Shown here: positions 1-8,868 of the stretch, piece after piece
How positions within the stretch are numbered: position 1 is the stretch's first letter
How the letters are laid out: every line of letters begins with the position of its first letter
NCBI RefSeq assembly: GCF_008704655.1
Contig: NZ_CP023688.1
Span: 6,702,001 to 6,766,000, forward strand
Reading direction: 5' to 3'
DNA length: 64,000 nt
Origin: Streptomyces rimosus
Lineage (GTDB): Bacteria; Actinomycetota; Actinomycetes; Streptomycetales; Streptomycetaceae
Position numbers and translations under genes: made by a program
Notes under the pieces: model-generated
Database searches by the model: none
What the model was told of the DNA's origin: nothing
Seen by the model: only the letters and a program-made list of their open reading frames with translations

Positions 1-55
1 GGACGGTGTCCCGGGGGCCTTCCCGTGCGCTCGCAGGTCCGGCGGGCGGGGCCGC

Positions 56-133
56 TCAGGACTGCGGACGGCTGCCGTGGTTGGCACCGTTCTTACGGCG
101 TGCCTTCTTCTTACGGCGTCGCTTCGACGACAT
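56..133 (-). CDS. Ribosomal protein bL37 (AURKAIP1/COX24-domain mini-protein)
   Basis: This is a 25-residue, extremely basic protein, MSSKRRRKKKARRK followed by a tail containing ANHGSRP. The Lys/Arg-rich start followed by A-N-H-G-x-R-P is the hallmark of the actinobacterial large-subunit protein bL37, known from mycobacterial ribosome structures and often annotated as AURKAIP1/COX24 domain. It should bind 23S rRNA in the 50S subunit. The start is ATG with a purine-rich stretch (GGAGAGGAGA) upstream on the minus strand. Standard gene finders often miss it because of its size. Assignment rests on motif recognition, not an alignment. Confidence 0.87.
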   Translation of the reverse strand: MSSKRRRKKKARRKNGANHGSRPQS

Positions 134-322
134 GGCGTCTCCTCTCCGCAGGGGGCTTTGCTCCCCATTTCTACCATTTCATCCCGGCGTCCTGCTCCGT
201 GGTCCCGGGGCCGGATACCCGTCTCACGGATCACCACACGCCTCGTGAGACACATCACGGAGAACGAGGGGGAGGGAGGGGAGGGCACGGGAGGAGGGAT
301 GGATGAGGGGCGGAGAGGGGCG

Positions 323-2485
323 TCAGGGGGTGGTTCCGGCGGTGGGGGAGCAGCGGTAGAGGGGTTCGGGGAGGGACGGGTCGGCGGGGGATGCCGCGTA
401 CGCCTTCGGGTCGATCTTGACGCAGGCCGAGCGGACCCAGGCGTTGATCTTCGCGGTCTCGGAGGCGGGGGCCCCGCCGGTGGCCACGGAGGGGTTGAGC
501 AGAGCGAAGCGCAGTTGGCCCGAGGCGACGAGGTGCCGGTACTCGGCGAGCGTGACCGATGTGGCCATCCCGGCGAAGCCGCCGAGCGGCAGGATCGGCA
601 GCCCGGTGTGGGTGATCGCCCGGGAGCGCGCCCAGCCGCCGTCGGCGGAGAGGGTGTACGTGGCGTCGCCGTTGTGCCGCCGGACGTAGTCGAGCAGGCG
701 CTTCTGTCCGGCGGTCAGCGGTGCCTGCGACATGTCGTACGAGGCGCCGCCCGCCCCGCCGTACACCGCGCTGCCCGGCGCACCGCCGCCGGCGCTCTGG
801 CCGCCGGGCCCCGCGTGCGCCTCGAACGACGAGCCCCCGTACCGCTGGTCCAGTACGGACAGTGACCAGGCCGCAGGGGCGGCGAACATCGCGAGGCAGG
901 CGGCGGTCAGGCTGGTCACGGCGAGCGGTCGCAGGCGGCGGCCGGTGGCGCGGCCGTACGACAGGAGGCCCGGAACGGCGACGAGCGTTGCCACGGCGAT
1001 GAGCGGGATCAGCCAGGGGGCGAAATCCGGGTGAGCGGAGGCGATCAAGGACGTCCAGGCGGCTTCGGCCAGGAGGGTCAGGGGCAGGAGCAGGCGCGCG
1101 GGGCGGTTGCCGGCGGTGCGGTGGACGCGCCACAGGGTCACCGCTCCCGCAGCGGCGAGGGCCGCCAGGGCGGGGGCCAGCCCGGCCACGTACGCGGTGT
1201 GCGGGATGTCCACCACGCTCAGCACGACCGCCGTGGTCAGCAACCAGGTGCCCCACATCAGATAGCCGCCGCGCAGCCGGTCCGTACGGGGGCGCCTGCC
1301 GCGCAGCACCAGGCCGTGGACGAGGCCGAGCACGGCGAGGGGGTAGAGCCAGCCGATCTGAGGGGTGAAGCGGGAGGTGAGCAGCTTGTACCAGGTGTTC
1401 TTCTCGCTGCCGAGGCTGACCATTTTGCGGGCGTGGGGGGTGGATGGGGGTGCGGTGCTCTTGGTGGCGGGGCCGTGGGGGGTGCTGGGGACCGGGCCTG
1501 TACGAGTAGCAGGCCCGCCCGGACCCCCGGGCCCGCTCTCCGCCGGCCGGCTGAAGCCGTTGTACTCGAAGACCATCGACCAGGCGCTGTTGTTCGTCGA
1601 GCCGTCCGCGTACGGGCGTACGTCCTTCGGCGTGAACGTCATCAGCAGCACCCACGAGAAGGACACCGCGAACAGCACCACCCCCGAGGTCAGCAGATGG
1701 CCGATGCGGGTGCGCAGTGTGACGGGGGCGGTGACGAAGTAGCCGATGGCGAGGGCGGGGACGATGAGCCAGCCCTGCATCATCTTCGCCTGGAAGGCCA
1801 GCCCGACCCATACGCCCGCCCACACCAGCGAGCGCAACCGCGCGCCGCCGACCGCGACCTGGTACCGGTCGACGGCCAGCAGCAGGCACATGAACAGGGC
1901 TGCGTCGGGGATCGCGTGGCCGAACATGGAGGCGGTCACGGGGGTGAGGGTCAGCAGTCCGGCCGCCAGGAGACCGGCCGCCGCGCCCTGCCAGCGCCGT
2001 ACGACGCGGTACATGACCAGGACCGATACGACGCCCTCGATGCACTGCGGCAGCGTCAGCGCCCAGTCGTGGAAGCCGAGGACGCGGGCCGAGAGGGCCT
2101 GCGGCCACAGGAAGCCGCCGATTTTGTCGAGGGTGATCGTCGCCGTCGGGTCGTACGCCGTGAACAGGAAGGCTTTCCAGCTCTCGGTCATGCTGCGGGC
2201 GGCGACCGAGTAGTACGGGGCCAGGCCGCTGCTGGTGATGTTCCACGCGTACAGCAGTCCGGCCAGCGCGGCCACGCCGAGCAACGCGGGCCGCGCCCAG
2301 GGCGGTTGGTCCTCGGGCGAGCGCCAGAACTCGTGACGGCGGCGCGGTCGTCGGCCCCCGGCGGCACGTAACGGCGCGTGCCGGGTGGGGAACGGGAGCG
2401 TTCCGGCGCCGGGCGGGGCGGGGGAGGCGGGGGAGACGCGAGAGGCGGAGAAAATGGGCAGGCTGAAGGGCGGTTTGGCGGCCAT
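323..2485 (-). CDS. GT39-family (ArnT/PMT-like) membrane glycosyltransferase
   Basis: A 720-residue polytopic membrane protein. After a Pro/Arg-rich cytoplasmic start of about 70 residues come many hydrophobic segments. The first extracytoplasmic part contains YDPTATITLDKIGGF, matching the DPxxTxxxDKxPG-like motif of Streptomyces GT39 proteins, which probably transfer sugars from polyprenyl-phosphate donors to extracytoplasmic acceptors. The C-terminal soluble part ends in the family pattern LPILPLGGFAGMATS. A Pro/Gly/Thr-rich insertion near residues 310-350 lies in a predicted loop. The ATG start lacks a clear Shine-Dalgarno site, so the N-terminus is uncertain. It lies 65 nt downstream of the methyltransferase gene and is probably cotranscribed with it. 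Acceptor unknown. Confidence 0.85.
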   Translation of the reverse strand: MAAKPPFSLPIFSASRVSPASPAPPGAGTLPFPTRHAPLRAAGGRRPRRRHEFWRSPEDQPPWARPALLGVAALAGLLYAWNITSSGLAPYYSVAARSMTESWKAFLFTAYDPTATITLDKIGGFLWPQALSARVLGFHDWALTLPQCIEGVVSVLVMYRVVRRWQGAAAGLLAAGLLTLTPVTASMFGHAIPDAALFMCLLLAVDRYQVAVGGARLRSLVWAGVWVGLAFQAKMMQGWLIVPALAIGYFVTAPVTLRTRIGHLLTSGVVLFAVSFSWVLLMTFTPKDVRPYADGSTNNSAWSMVFEYNGFSRPAESGPGGPGGPATRTGPVPSTPHGPATKSTAPPSTPHARKMVSLGSEKNTWYKLLTSRFTPQIGWLYPLAVLGLVHGLVLRGRRPRTDRLRGGYLMWGTWLLTTAVVLSVVDIPHTAYVAGLAPALAALAAAGAVTLWRVHRTAGNRPARLLLPLTLLAEAAWTSLIASAHPDFAPWLIPLIAVATLVAVPGLLSYGRATGRRLRPLAVTSLTAACLAMFAAPAAWSLSVLDQRYGGSSFEAHAGPGGQSAGGGAPGSAVYGGAGGASYDMSQAPLTAGQKRLLDYVRRHNGDATYTLSADGGWARSRAITHTGLPILPLGGFAGMATSVTLAEYRHLVASGQLRFALLNPSVATGGAPASETAKINAWVRSACVKIDPKAYAASPADPSLPEPLYRCSPTAGTTP

Positions 2486-2550
2486 AGGGGGAAGTCAGCT
2501 CTCGGATCGGTGCGGGGGAGACGAGCGAAAGAGGGAACGCCGGGAACGGG

Positions 2551-3438
2551 TCAGTTCTCGGGGTTGCCGAGCAGCAGCAGGTAATAGTCCATGTGCTTCT
2601 GGCAGAACGTGCGGAACGGCTCCATCAGTGGATCGGTGTGGTCGGTGGCCTCTTTTCCGAAACGCTGCTGTATGGCGTCCCGCTGTTCTTTGTAAAGGAC
2701 GGCCATCAGTTCGCCGCACAGTGCGACGTTCGACGTCATGTTCTGTACGCGCACGACCCGCAGCCCGGATTCCTCGATCTCGCCGAGCAGCGTCGCGAAG
2801 GTGGTGGGCGGCGGGGAGGCCCACAGCCGGGTGAAGGCGTCCACCTCCTCTTTGCCGGGCGTGCCGCGCCGGGCGAATTCGGTCAGCAGCAGGTGGCCGC
2901 CGGGGCGCAGGACGCGCCGGGCCTCGCGCAGGCCGGCGGGCCGGTCCGACAGGTGCGGGAAGCAGTCGATCGACCAGGCCGCGTCGAAGGAGTCGTCCGC
3001 GAAGCCGAGCCGCATCGCGTCGCCGTACGCGAAGTCCACCCGCCCGGCCAGTCCCGAGGTGCTCAGCCGCTCCTCGCAGCGGGCGAGCTGGGTCTTGCTG
3101 ACGGTGATGCCGGTGACCCGGCCGCCGGTGCGCTGCGCCAGCCGGATCGCCGGGCCGCCGGTGCCGCAGCCGATGTCGAGCAGGCGGGCGTCGTGCGGGA
3201 GGCCGCCGCCGGTCAGCACGTCGGCGAGGAATTCGGTCTGCCGGTCCTGGGCGAGGTCGGACAGCTGGAGGAGGGAGGTGACGGGGGTGCGCTCGCCGTG
3301 CGGTACGAACATGCCGACGTGCAGGGCGCTGCCGCCGAGCACCATGGCGAGCAGATCGCCGTACCGGTCGTACATGGCGCCGACTTCTTCGGGAGCCGGC
3401 GCGGGGGCGCGGCTCGTGCCGTTGTCAGCCACTGTCAT
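2551..3438 (-). CDS. Class I SAM-dependent methyltransferase
   Basis: A 295-residue Rossmann methyltransferase. Motif I is LLDIGCGTGGPAIRLA (about residues 100-115), followed by an acidic strand, a GDAMRLGFADDSFD segment and the post-motif RVLRPGGHLLLTEF. The order and length resemble small-molecule C/O-methyltransferases of the UbiE/RebM type with an N-terminal helical cap. The substrate cannot be read from the sequence. It starts with ATG and is the likely first gene of a unit with the downstream GT39 gene. A promoter-like element and a dyad lie upstream. It could act in secondary metabolism, but no biosynthetic cluster surrounds it. Confidence 0.88.
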   Translation of the reverse strand: MTVADNGTSRAPAPAPEEVGAMYDRYGDLLAMVLGGSALHVGMFVPHGERTPVTSLLQLSDLAQDRQTEFLADVLTGGGLPHDARLLDIGCGTGGPAIRLAQRTGGRVTGITVSKTQLARCEERLSTSGLAGRVDFAYGDAMRLGFADDSFDAAWSIDCFPHLSDRPAGLREARRVLRPGGHLLLTEFARRGTPGKEEVDAFTRLWASPPPTTFATLLGEIEESGLRVVRVQNMTSNVALCGELMAVLYKEQRDAIQQRFGKEATDHTDPLMEPFRTFCQKHMDYYLLLLGNPEN

Positions 3439-3497
3439 GGAAGTCCCCTCGGCGACGGATGGTCGGACAAGGAATCAGAAGGACGCAAGCACCCGGT

Positions 3498-3531
3498 GTG
3501 CACCGAGTGCACTTCTGCTCCCTGGACGCTA
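3498..3531 (-). promoter_or_regulatory. Putative promoter -10 and operator dyad of the methyltransferase gene
   Basis: On the minus strand a TAGCGT hexamer (3531-3526) fits the Streptomyces -10 consensus, about 88 nt before the methyltransferase start. Just downstream is GTGCACCGAGTGCAC (3498-3512), two GTGCAC half-sites around a 3-nt centre, placed where a repressor would block initiation. The rest of 3532-3790 shows a short AT-richer stretch around 3660-3725 but no gene that I can support. Promoter and operator functions are inferred. Confidence 0.4.
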
Positions 3532-3790
3532 GCACCGGAAAGGACGGAGTGGGCGTCTTCCATTCCGCAAGGAAAGGAACCGGACAGGTAATTCAAGATC
3601 GGTGGGAGCGAGGCCCGTTCGCACCATGCTGATCGGTGGGGCGGCGCTGATGAGTTTCCCATGAGAAGAGCATGAAAAGGGTGAGAAGAAAGCCCGGGGT
3701 ATATCGCGCTCTGCATAATGTGTGCGTCAATGGTCGAGCCGTCCCCGGAAACGAGAGTTCCCGGGGAACAACCCCCGTGTGCGGTGCCTG

Positions 3791-3830
3791 CCGTCCGGAG
3801 GGCGGGGCGACGGCCCGGTCCTCCGGACGG
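3791..3830 (-). terminator. Hairpin terminator of the protease gene
   Basis: CCGTCCGGAG (3791-3800) and CTCCGGACGG (3821-3830) form a perfect 10-bp stem with a 20-nt loop, 36 nt past the protease stop. A second, weaker CCCCGGAA/TTCCCGGGG hairpin lies at about 3743-3770. Neither has a U-tract, as is usual in Streptomyces. Confidence 0.6.
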
Positions 3831-3866
3831 CGTGTGCGCGCCGCGGCCCGGGAGGGCGTGGGCGGA

Positions 3867-4928
3867 TCAGCTCGACTGCGCCTCGTTGTAGAGGTTTTCG
3901 GCGTCGTCACCGAAGTACGGCCCGAACATCGTGTTGGGCAGGAAGGTGTAGCCGAAGCTGTTCACCGAGGACTGCAGGCCCGCGCCGGTGGCCTCGTCGA
4001 ACTGGGTGAACCAGGGACCGCCGCTGGAGCCGCCGGTCATGTTGCAGGACATGCCGTGGTCCTTGGAGAACAGCGGGTCCTTGATGGTGTTGCCGCTGCA
4101 GTAGATCAGCTTGCTGCCGTCGTACGGCGCGGCGGCCGGATAGCCGAAGGCGTACATCGGCTTGTTGTAGCCGGTGTTGAAGGCCAGTCCCTGGCCGCCG
4201 ACGGCGTCGGTCAGCCGCTGTCCGCCGACCGGGGCGACGACCGCGGCGCCCACGTCGTAGTTGATGTCCTCGCTCGCCGTCCACTGCGGTGTGGAGAGGG
4301 TCTTGGACGCGGCCCATTTGCCGTACGGGGCCTGGCCGTCGTGGTAGCCGGGCACGAAGACCCAGTCGGTGTGCCAGGCGCCGTTCAGCTTCACACAGTG
4401 CCCGGCGGTGATCACCGTGCTCTTGTTCGCGCTGGTGACGGCGTTGCCGGAGCAGGAGGCGGTACGGCCCTGGTAGGTGAAGAACACACGCCCCGCGGTG
4501 TTCGTCACGGCGCCGCCGCCGGTCCACGGGCCGCCCGCCTGCGGGAAGGACTTGGGCGCGTGCGCGGCCGCGCCGGTGCCGGGGAGGGTGGGGCGTACGG
4601 TGCGCTCGGGGCCGCGTCGTACGGACGGGGACGCGGTGTCCGCCGCCTTGCCGGAGCGCCGCGCCGACGCCTTGGTCCCGGCGGACAGCAGGTCGAGCGG
4701 GGTGGCCTCGCGCATCCGCTCGGCCGTCCAGAAGTCGGCGGCGGCGGACGGGGAGGACACCGGCCGCGAGCCGGTCGCGGCGGCCGCGCCGGACGTACCG
4801 ACCGCCCCGGCCGGGCCGGTCTGCAGAGCCGAGACGAGCAGGGCGCCGGCGGCGGTCAGGGCACCGGCGACGGCACGGGACGCGCCGCGCCGACGGGCGC
4901 CGGGGGAGGTGCTGACGATTCGTCTCAC
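3867..4928 (-). CDS. Secreted trypsin-like serine protease
   Basis: A 353-residue exported S1-type protease. The preferred start is GTG at 4928, because GAAGGAG lies 6 nt upstream and the next residues form a normal signal peptide: RR-rich n-region, then AVAGALTAAGALLVSA, cleavage after AGA. A longer reading from an upstream ATG has no ribosome site. The triad is visible: His in VITAGHCVK, Asp in EDINYDVGAAV and Ser in TGGSSGGPWF. A pro-region of about 110 residues separates signal and protease domain, so it is probably made as a zymogen. A hairpin terminator follows. Substrate unknown. Confidence 0.9.
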   Translation of the reverse strand: MRRIVSTSPGARRRGASRAVAGALTAAGALLVSALQTGPAGAVGTSGAAAATGSRPVSSPSAAADFWTAERMREATPLDLLSAGTKASARRSGKAADTASPSVRRGPERTVRPTLPGTGAAAHAPKSFPQAGGPWTGGGAVTNTAGRVFFTYQGRTASCSGNAVTSANKSTVITAGHCVKLNGAWHTDWVFVPGYHDGQAPYGKWAASKTLSTPQWTASEDINYDVGAAVVAPVGGQRLTDAVGGQGLAFNTGYNKPMYAFGYPAAAPYDGSKLIYCSGNTIKDPLFSKDHGMSCNMTGGSSGGPWFTQFDEATGAGLQSSVNSFGYTFLPNTMFGPYFGDDAENLYNEAQSS

Positions 4929-5123
4929 GCGTGACTCCTTCTGCGGGGCCGCGTGGCGAACCGCGCGGCCGTCGACTACAGGCCGCGGGTTCCGCGGCCC
5001 GGCAGATGAGCGGTGCGGATGGACGTGCGTCAGGAAGAGTCCCACCGGACGCGCCGTCTGTCAGGAGCGCGTCGCGGGGAAGTCCGGAAGGCGGCCGGTG
5101 GCCGGCAGGTTGTCCGGTGTCCC

Positions 5124-5900
5124 TCAGCCGCGGCCGATGTACGGCATGGCCGTCGCCATCACCGTCGCGAACTGCACGTTCGCCGCCGGCGGCAGCTGCG
5201 CCATGTGCAGCACGGTACGGGCCACGTCCGCCACGTCCATCACCGGTTCGACCGCCGTGGTGCCGTTGGCCTGGAGGATGCCGGTCTGCATCCGGCCCGT
5301 CATCTCGGTGGCCGCGTTGCCGATGTCGAGTTGCCCGCAGGCGATGTCGTACGGGCGCCCGTCCAGGGACAGCGACTTGGTCAGGCCGGTCATCGCGTGC
5401 TTCGTGGCGGTGTACGCGATGGAGTGCGGGCGCGGCGCGTGCGCGGACACCGAACCGTTGTTGATGATGCGGCCACCGCGCGGGCGCTGCTCCTTCATGG
5501 TGCGGAAGGCGGCCTGGGCGCAGAGGAACGCGCCGGTGAGGTTGGTGTCGACGACCGTGGTCCAGTCCGCGTACGACAGTTCGTCGAGCGGCACCGGCGG
5601 GCCGAACGTACCGGCGTTGTTGAAGAGCAGGTCCAGCCGCCCGAAGCGGTCGCGTACGGCGGCGAACAGGGCGTCCACCTGGTCGGGGCGGGTCACGTCG
5701 GCCGGTACGCACAGGGTGGCCGCGCCGGGCGCCGCCTGGCGGGCCGTCTCCTGGAGGGCTTCGGCGCGCCGTCCGGCGAGCGCCACGGACCAGCCGGCCC
5801 CGGCGAGGGCCAGCGCGACGGCGCGGCCGATGCCGGAACCGGCGCCGGTGATCAGGGCGGTCGGGGCGGGGGCGGCGCCTGGGGTGTCGGGTGTCGTCAT
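5124..5900 (-). CDS. SDR-family NAD(P)-dependent oxidoreductase
   Basis: A 258-residue classical short-chain dehydrogenase/reductase. The nucleotide-binding TGxxxGIG motif (ITGAGSGIG) is at about residues 18-26, NNAG at about 91-94, a catalytic Ser in the NNGSVSAH segment, and YxxxK as YTATK at about 158-162. It should catalyse NAD(P)-dependent alcohol/ketone interconversion in the cytoplasm. The substrate is unknown. Genes on both sides are on the same strand but separated by intergenic DNA, so it is probably its own unit. Confidence 0.9.
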   Translation of the reverse strand: MTTPDTPGAAPAPTALITGAGSGIGRAVALALAGAGWSVALAGRRAEALQETARQAAPGAATLCVPADVTRPDQVDALFAAVRDRFGRLDLLFNNAGTFGPPVPLDELSYADWTTVVDTNLTGAFLCAQAAFRTMKEQRPRGGRIINNGSVSAHAPRPHSIAYTATKHAMTGLTKSLSLDGRPYDIACGQLDIGNAATEMTGRMQTGILQANGTTAVEPVMDVADVARTVLHMAQLPPAANVQFATVMATAMPYIGRG

Positions 5901-5956
5901 GGCGGCAGGGTAGGGCGTGGTGCGTACGGCTCACCCTGCCCCTGCGGCCGTACGGC

Positions 5957-6859
5957 TCAGCCCATCCCCTGAAACCCTCTGAGCACCGCCGCCTTGGCCG
6001 TCGCGAACTCCTCGGCGGTCAGGATGCCGTCCTTGTGGAGTTCGCCCAGTTCCCGCAGGCGCCGCAGGAGGACATCGGCGTCCTCCCTGCCGCTGCCGCC
6101 GCCCGTACCGGCCGCCTTTTCCAGAACAGGAGTCACATCCGGCGCCGCGCTCCCACCCGACGGATGCGGCAGCCGCACCGCCACCGCCGCCGCGAGCAGC
6201 GCCGTCTGCCCGCTCTCCTTCTTGAAGCCCCACAGTTCGATGGCGTTCGGGTCGTGCTCCGGCTTGGCCTTCGGTGCCTCTCCCTTGGGGCGGAAGCGCA
6301 GATAGCCGGATTCCAGGCCGACGGCGGGCCGCCACTCCACGCTCTCCAGATCGGCGAGGGAGTAGGTGCGGGCGCCCGCCTGCTTCTTGCTCTCGCTGGT
6401 GTTCCAGCGCCATTCGACGCGCACCGTTTCCCCGTCGAAGGTCGCCGTCCCGTCCACGCCCGCGGCGGACAGCGGCACGGCGGGCCCCGGCAGCAGGTAG
6501 CGGTCGGCGGGCCCGGTGTCCACCTGGTCGAGCAGCAGGGCCTGGCGCACCTCGTCGGCGAAGTACTCCGCGACGCCGGTGCGGTCCGGGTCCACGGCGA
6601 CCTGGTACGGGCTGGCGTCGTCCGGCAGGCCGCCGCCCGTGACGTACAGCAGCGGGTCGGCGCCGTCCCGCAGTCGCAGGCGCAACCGGCCGCCCTTGCG
6701 CCCCGGTTCGTACGCGACGCCCGCCAGGGCCGTGAGCGGTACGCAGATCTCGCCGAGGTCCTGCCGCAGCCGGTGCACGCCGCGCTCCCGGCCCGGCACG
6801 ATCCGCACCTGCTCGCCGTCGAAGGACCACGTGCCGTCGCGTCCCATCAGTTCAGCCAT
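5957..6859 (-). CDS. DUF4429 domain protein with C-terminal SHOCT domain
   Basis: A 300-residue protein typical of Streptomyces. Two DUF4429-like halves open with RDGTWSFDGE (about residues 7-16) and GTATFDGETVRVEW (about 137-150). The C-terminal LRRLRELGELHKDGILTAEE segment is a SHOCT domain, a short oligomerisation module. The start MAELMGRDGTW matches family N-termini. No enzymatic motif is visible and its function is unknown. It diverges from phoD across 195 nt of non-coding DNA. Confidence 0.85.
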   Translation of the reverse strand: MAELMGRDGTWSFDGEQVRIVPGRERGVHRLRQDLGEICVPLTALAGVAYEPGRKGGRLRLRLRDGADPLLYVTGGGLPDDASPYQVAVDPDRTGVAEYFADEVRQALLLDQVDTGPADRYLLPGPAVPLSAAGVDGTATFDGETVRVEWRWNTSESKKQAGARTYSLADLESVEWRPAVGLESGYLRFRPKGEAPKAKPEHDPNAIELWGFKKESGQTALLAAAVAVRLPHPSGGSAAPDVTPVLEKAAGTGGGSGREDADVLLRRLRELGELHKDGILTAEEFATAKAAVLRGFQGMG

Positions 6860-7054
6860 GCCCCGAATCCTACGGAGCGGCCGGGCGGGCGGCGGACGGC
6901 CGGGCTCGTACGGTTCCGCAGCGCTTTGTCCGGCGGCGTCCGAACCGGGCGCAGAGATCACCGGTTTGTCATGTGTGCGTCGAGCGTGCGACAGCGGTAC
7001 GCCGTCCTCCGCCCCTCCAATCGCTGGTGACAACACCGGTCCAGGGAGGGGCAG

Positions 7055-8734
7055 ATGGCCCGTCAAGGTCAGTACGAGCAGGACGCGCGGCCCGCACAGG
7101 GGCCCCAGGGCGCACCGCACGGCCAGGAGATGCGGGACGCCGCCGCACAGCTCGCCCGGCGCCGCTTCCTCACCGGCACCGGGGCCGCCGCCGCGCTGGC
7201 CTTCGCGGCCAATCTGCCGGGCACCGGCGTCGCGTACGCCGCGGCCGAGGCCGACGCCCGCAAGATCACCGAGAACCCCTTCACGCTCGGTGTGGCCTCC
7301 GGCGACCCGCTGCCCGGTTCCGTCGTGCTGTGGACCCGGCTCGCCCCGAAGCCGTACGAGCCCGGCAGCGGCATGCCCAAGGCGCGCGTCCAGGTGCGCT
7401 GGGAGGTCGCGTACGACGAGCGCTTCACGCGCCTGGCCGGGCGCGGGAAGGCCGACGCACACCCGGAGTTCAACCACGCGGTCCACATCGAGGCCACCGG
7501 ACTGGCGCCGGACCGCGTCTACTACTACCGCTTCCGGGCCGGCAACTGGATCAGCCCCGTCGGCCGCACCCGCACCGCCCCCGCGCGCGGCGCGAAGAAC
7601 AACGAGCTGCGGCTGGGCGTCGTCTCCTGCCAGGCGTACCACGACGGCTACTACACGGCCCACCGGCACCTGGCCAAGGAGGACCTGGATGTGGTCTTCC
7701 ACCTCGGCGACTACCTGTACGAGTACCCGGTGGACGCCGTGGGCGGCGCCCGCAAGTACACCGACCGCAAGCTGCCCGCGCGCTTCAACCGCGAGACGGT
7801 GACGTTGGAGGACTACCGGCTGCGGTACGCGCTCTACAAGTCCGACCCCGACCTCCAGGCCGCGCACGCCGCGCACCCGTTCATCGTCACCTGGGACGAC
7901 CACGAGGTCGAGAACAACTACGCCGACGACATCAGCGAGAACAACGACCCCAAGGGCGAGTTCCTGCTGCGCCGGGCCGCCGCCTACCGCGCGTACTGGG
8001 AGAACCAGCCGCTGCGCCGCCCGCAGCAGCCGCACGGCCCGGACGCCCAGCTCTACCGGCGCGTCCACTTCGGGCAGCTGGCCCAGTTCGACGTGCTGGA
8101 CACCCGCCAGTACCGCTCCGACCAGGCGTACGGCGACGGCTGGCGCACCCCGGGCCCCGAGTCCACCGACCCCAGGCGCACCCTGACCGGCGCAAAGCAG
8201 GAGCGCTGGCTGATCGACGGCTGGCGGTCGTCCTCCGCGCTGTGGAACGTGCTGTCGCAGCAGGTCACCTTCTCCGAGCGCCGCAACGCCACCGGCCCCG
8301 GCTACAAGCTCAGCATGGACTCCTGGGACGGCTACCCGGCCTCCCGCGAGCGGGTGCTGAAGGGCGCGGAGGCGGCGGGCGTGGACAACCTGGTCGTGCT
8401 GACCGGCGACGTGCACGTGCACTACGCGTTCGATGTGAAGCGGGACTTCAAGAACGAGAAGTCGCGCACCGTGGGCGTGGAGTTCGTGACCACCTCGATC
8501 GCGAGCGGCGAGGACGGCGCGGACAAGCCCGCCAACTGGGGCACCTATATGGCCGCCAACCCGCACATGAAGTTCTACAACGGCCGCCGCGGCTATGTGA
8601 CCGTCACGCTGGACCGGGAGAAGGCGCGGGCCGACTTCCGGACGGTGTCGGCGGTGACGAAGCCGGGGGCGCCGGTGGTCACGGCGGGGTCGTTCGTGTC
8701 CGAGGCCGGCGACCCGGGGCTGAAGCCGGCCTGA
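7055..8734 (+). CDS. phoD: PhoD-family alkaline phosphatase, Tat-exported
   Basis: A 559-residue secreted phosphatase/phosphodiesterase. A twin-arginine signal (RRRFLTGTGAAAALAFAANL, about residues 37-56) precedes the PhoD N-terminal domain beginning LGVASGDPLPGSVVLWTRLA. Metal-site motifs of the family follow: GDYLYEY, TWDDHEVENNY and LTGDVHVHYAF. PhoD enzymes are Ca/Fe-dependent and release phosphate from esters outside the cell. The start has GGGAGGGG 5 nt upstream. I looked for GTTCACC-type Pho boxes upstream and did not see a convincing pair, so PhoP control is not shown by the sequence. A terminator hairpin follows. Confidence 0.92.
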   Translation: MARQGQYEQDARPAQGPQGAPHGQEMRDAAAQLARRRFLTGTGAAAALAFAANLPGTGVAYAAAEADARKITENPFTLGVASGDPLPGSVVLWTRLAPKPYEPGSGMPKARVQVRWEVAYDERFTRLAGRGKADAHPEFNHAVHIEATGLAPDRVYYYRFRAGNWISPVGRTRTAPARGAKNNELRLGVVSCQAYHDGYYTAHRHLAKEDLDVVFHLGDYLYEYPVDAVGGARKYTDRKLPARFNRETVTLEDYRLRYALYKSDPDLQAAHAAHPFIVTWDDHEVENNYADDISENNDPKGEFLLRRAAAYRAYWENQPLRRPQQPHGPDAQLYRRVHFGQLAQFDVLDTRQYRSDQAYGDGWRTPGPESTDPRRTLTGAKQERWLIDGWRSSSALWNVLSQQVTFSERRNATGPGYKLSMDSWDGYPASRERVLKGAEAAGVDNLVVLTGDVHVHYAFDVKRDFKNEKSRTVGVEFVTTSIASGEDGADKPANWGTYMAANPHMKFYNGRRGYVTVTLDREKARADFRTVSAVTKPGAPVVTAGSFVSEAGDPGLKPA

Positions 8735-8747
8735 TTCCCGTACGGCA

Positions 8748-8782
8748 GGGGGCCCGCGTCCGGTCGTAGGACCGTGGCCCCC
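8748..8782 (+). terminator. Terminator after phoD
   Basis: GGGGGCC (8748-8754) pairs with GGCCCCC (8776-8782). A nested CGGTC-GTAG-GACCG hairpin (8761-8774) lies inside, giving a long interrupted stem just past the phoD stop. Confidence 0.6.
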
Positions 8783-8868
8783 CGTCCAAGGTCCTGGCCG
8801 AAAGGGCGCCGGAAGACGTTCCGTGCATGACACCATGGTCAAGCCATCAATCATCCATGGAGACACTC

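Noticed and set aside
255..2246. 663-codon minus-strand frame alongside the GT39 gene
   Set aside because: Same strand, shifted frame; Arg/Pro-rich without membrane segments, whereas the other frame is a clear GT39 membrane protein.
3672..4934. 420-codon plus-strand open frame
   Set aside because: It is antisense to the protease gene, which has all three catalytic motifs; composition is Gly/Arg/Val-rich shadow coding.
6860..7054. Possible Pho box upstream of phoD
   Set aside because: No pair of GTTCACC-like 11-bp repeats could be found, so PhoP control is not claimed.
5957..8866. 969-codon open frame on the minus strand covering phoD
   Set aside because: Only the last 300 codons (DUF4429/SHOCT) look like protein; the rest lies antisense to a clear phoD and results from high GC.
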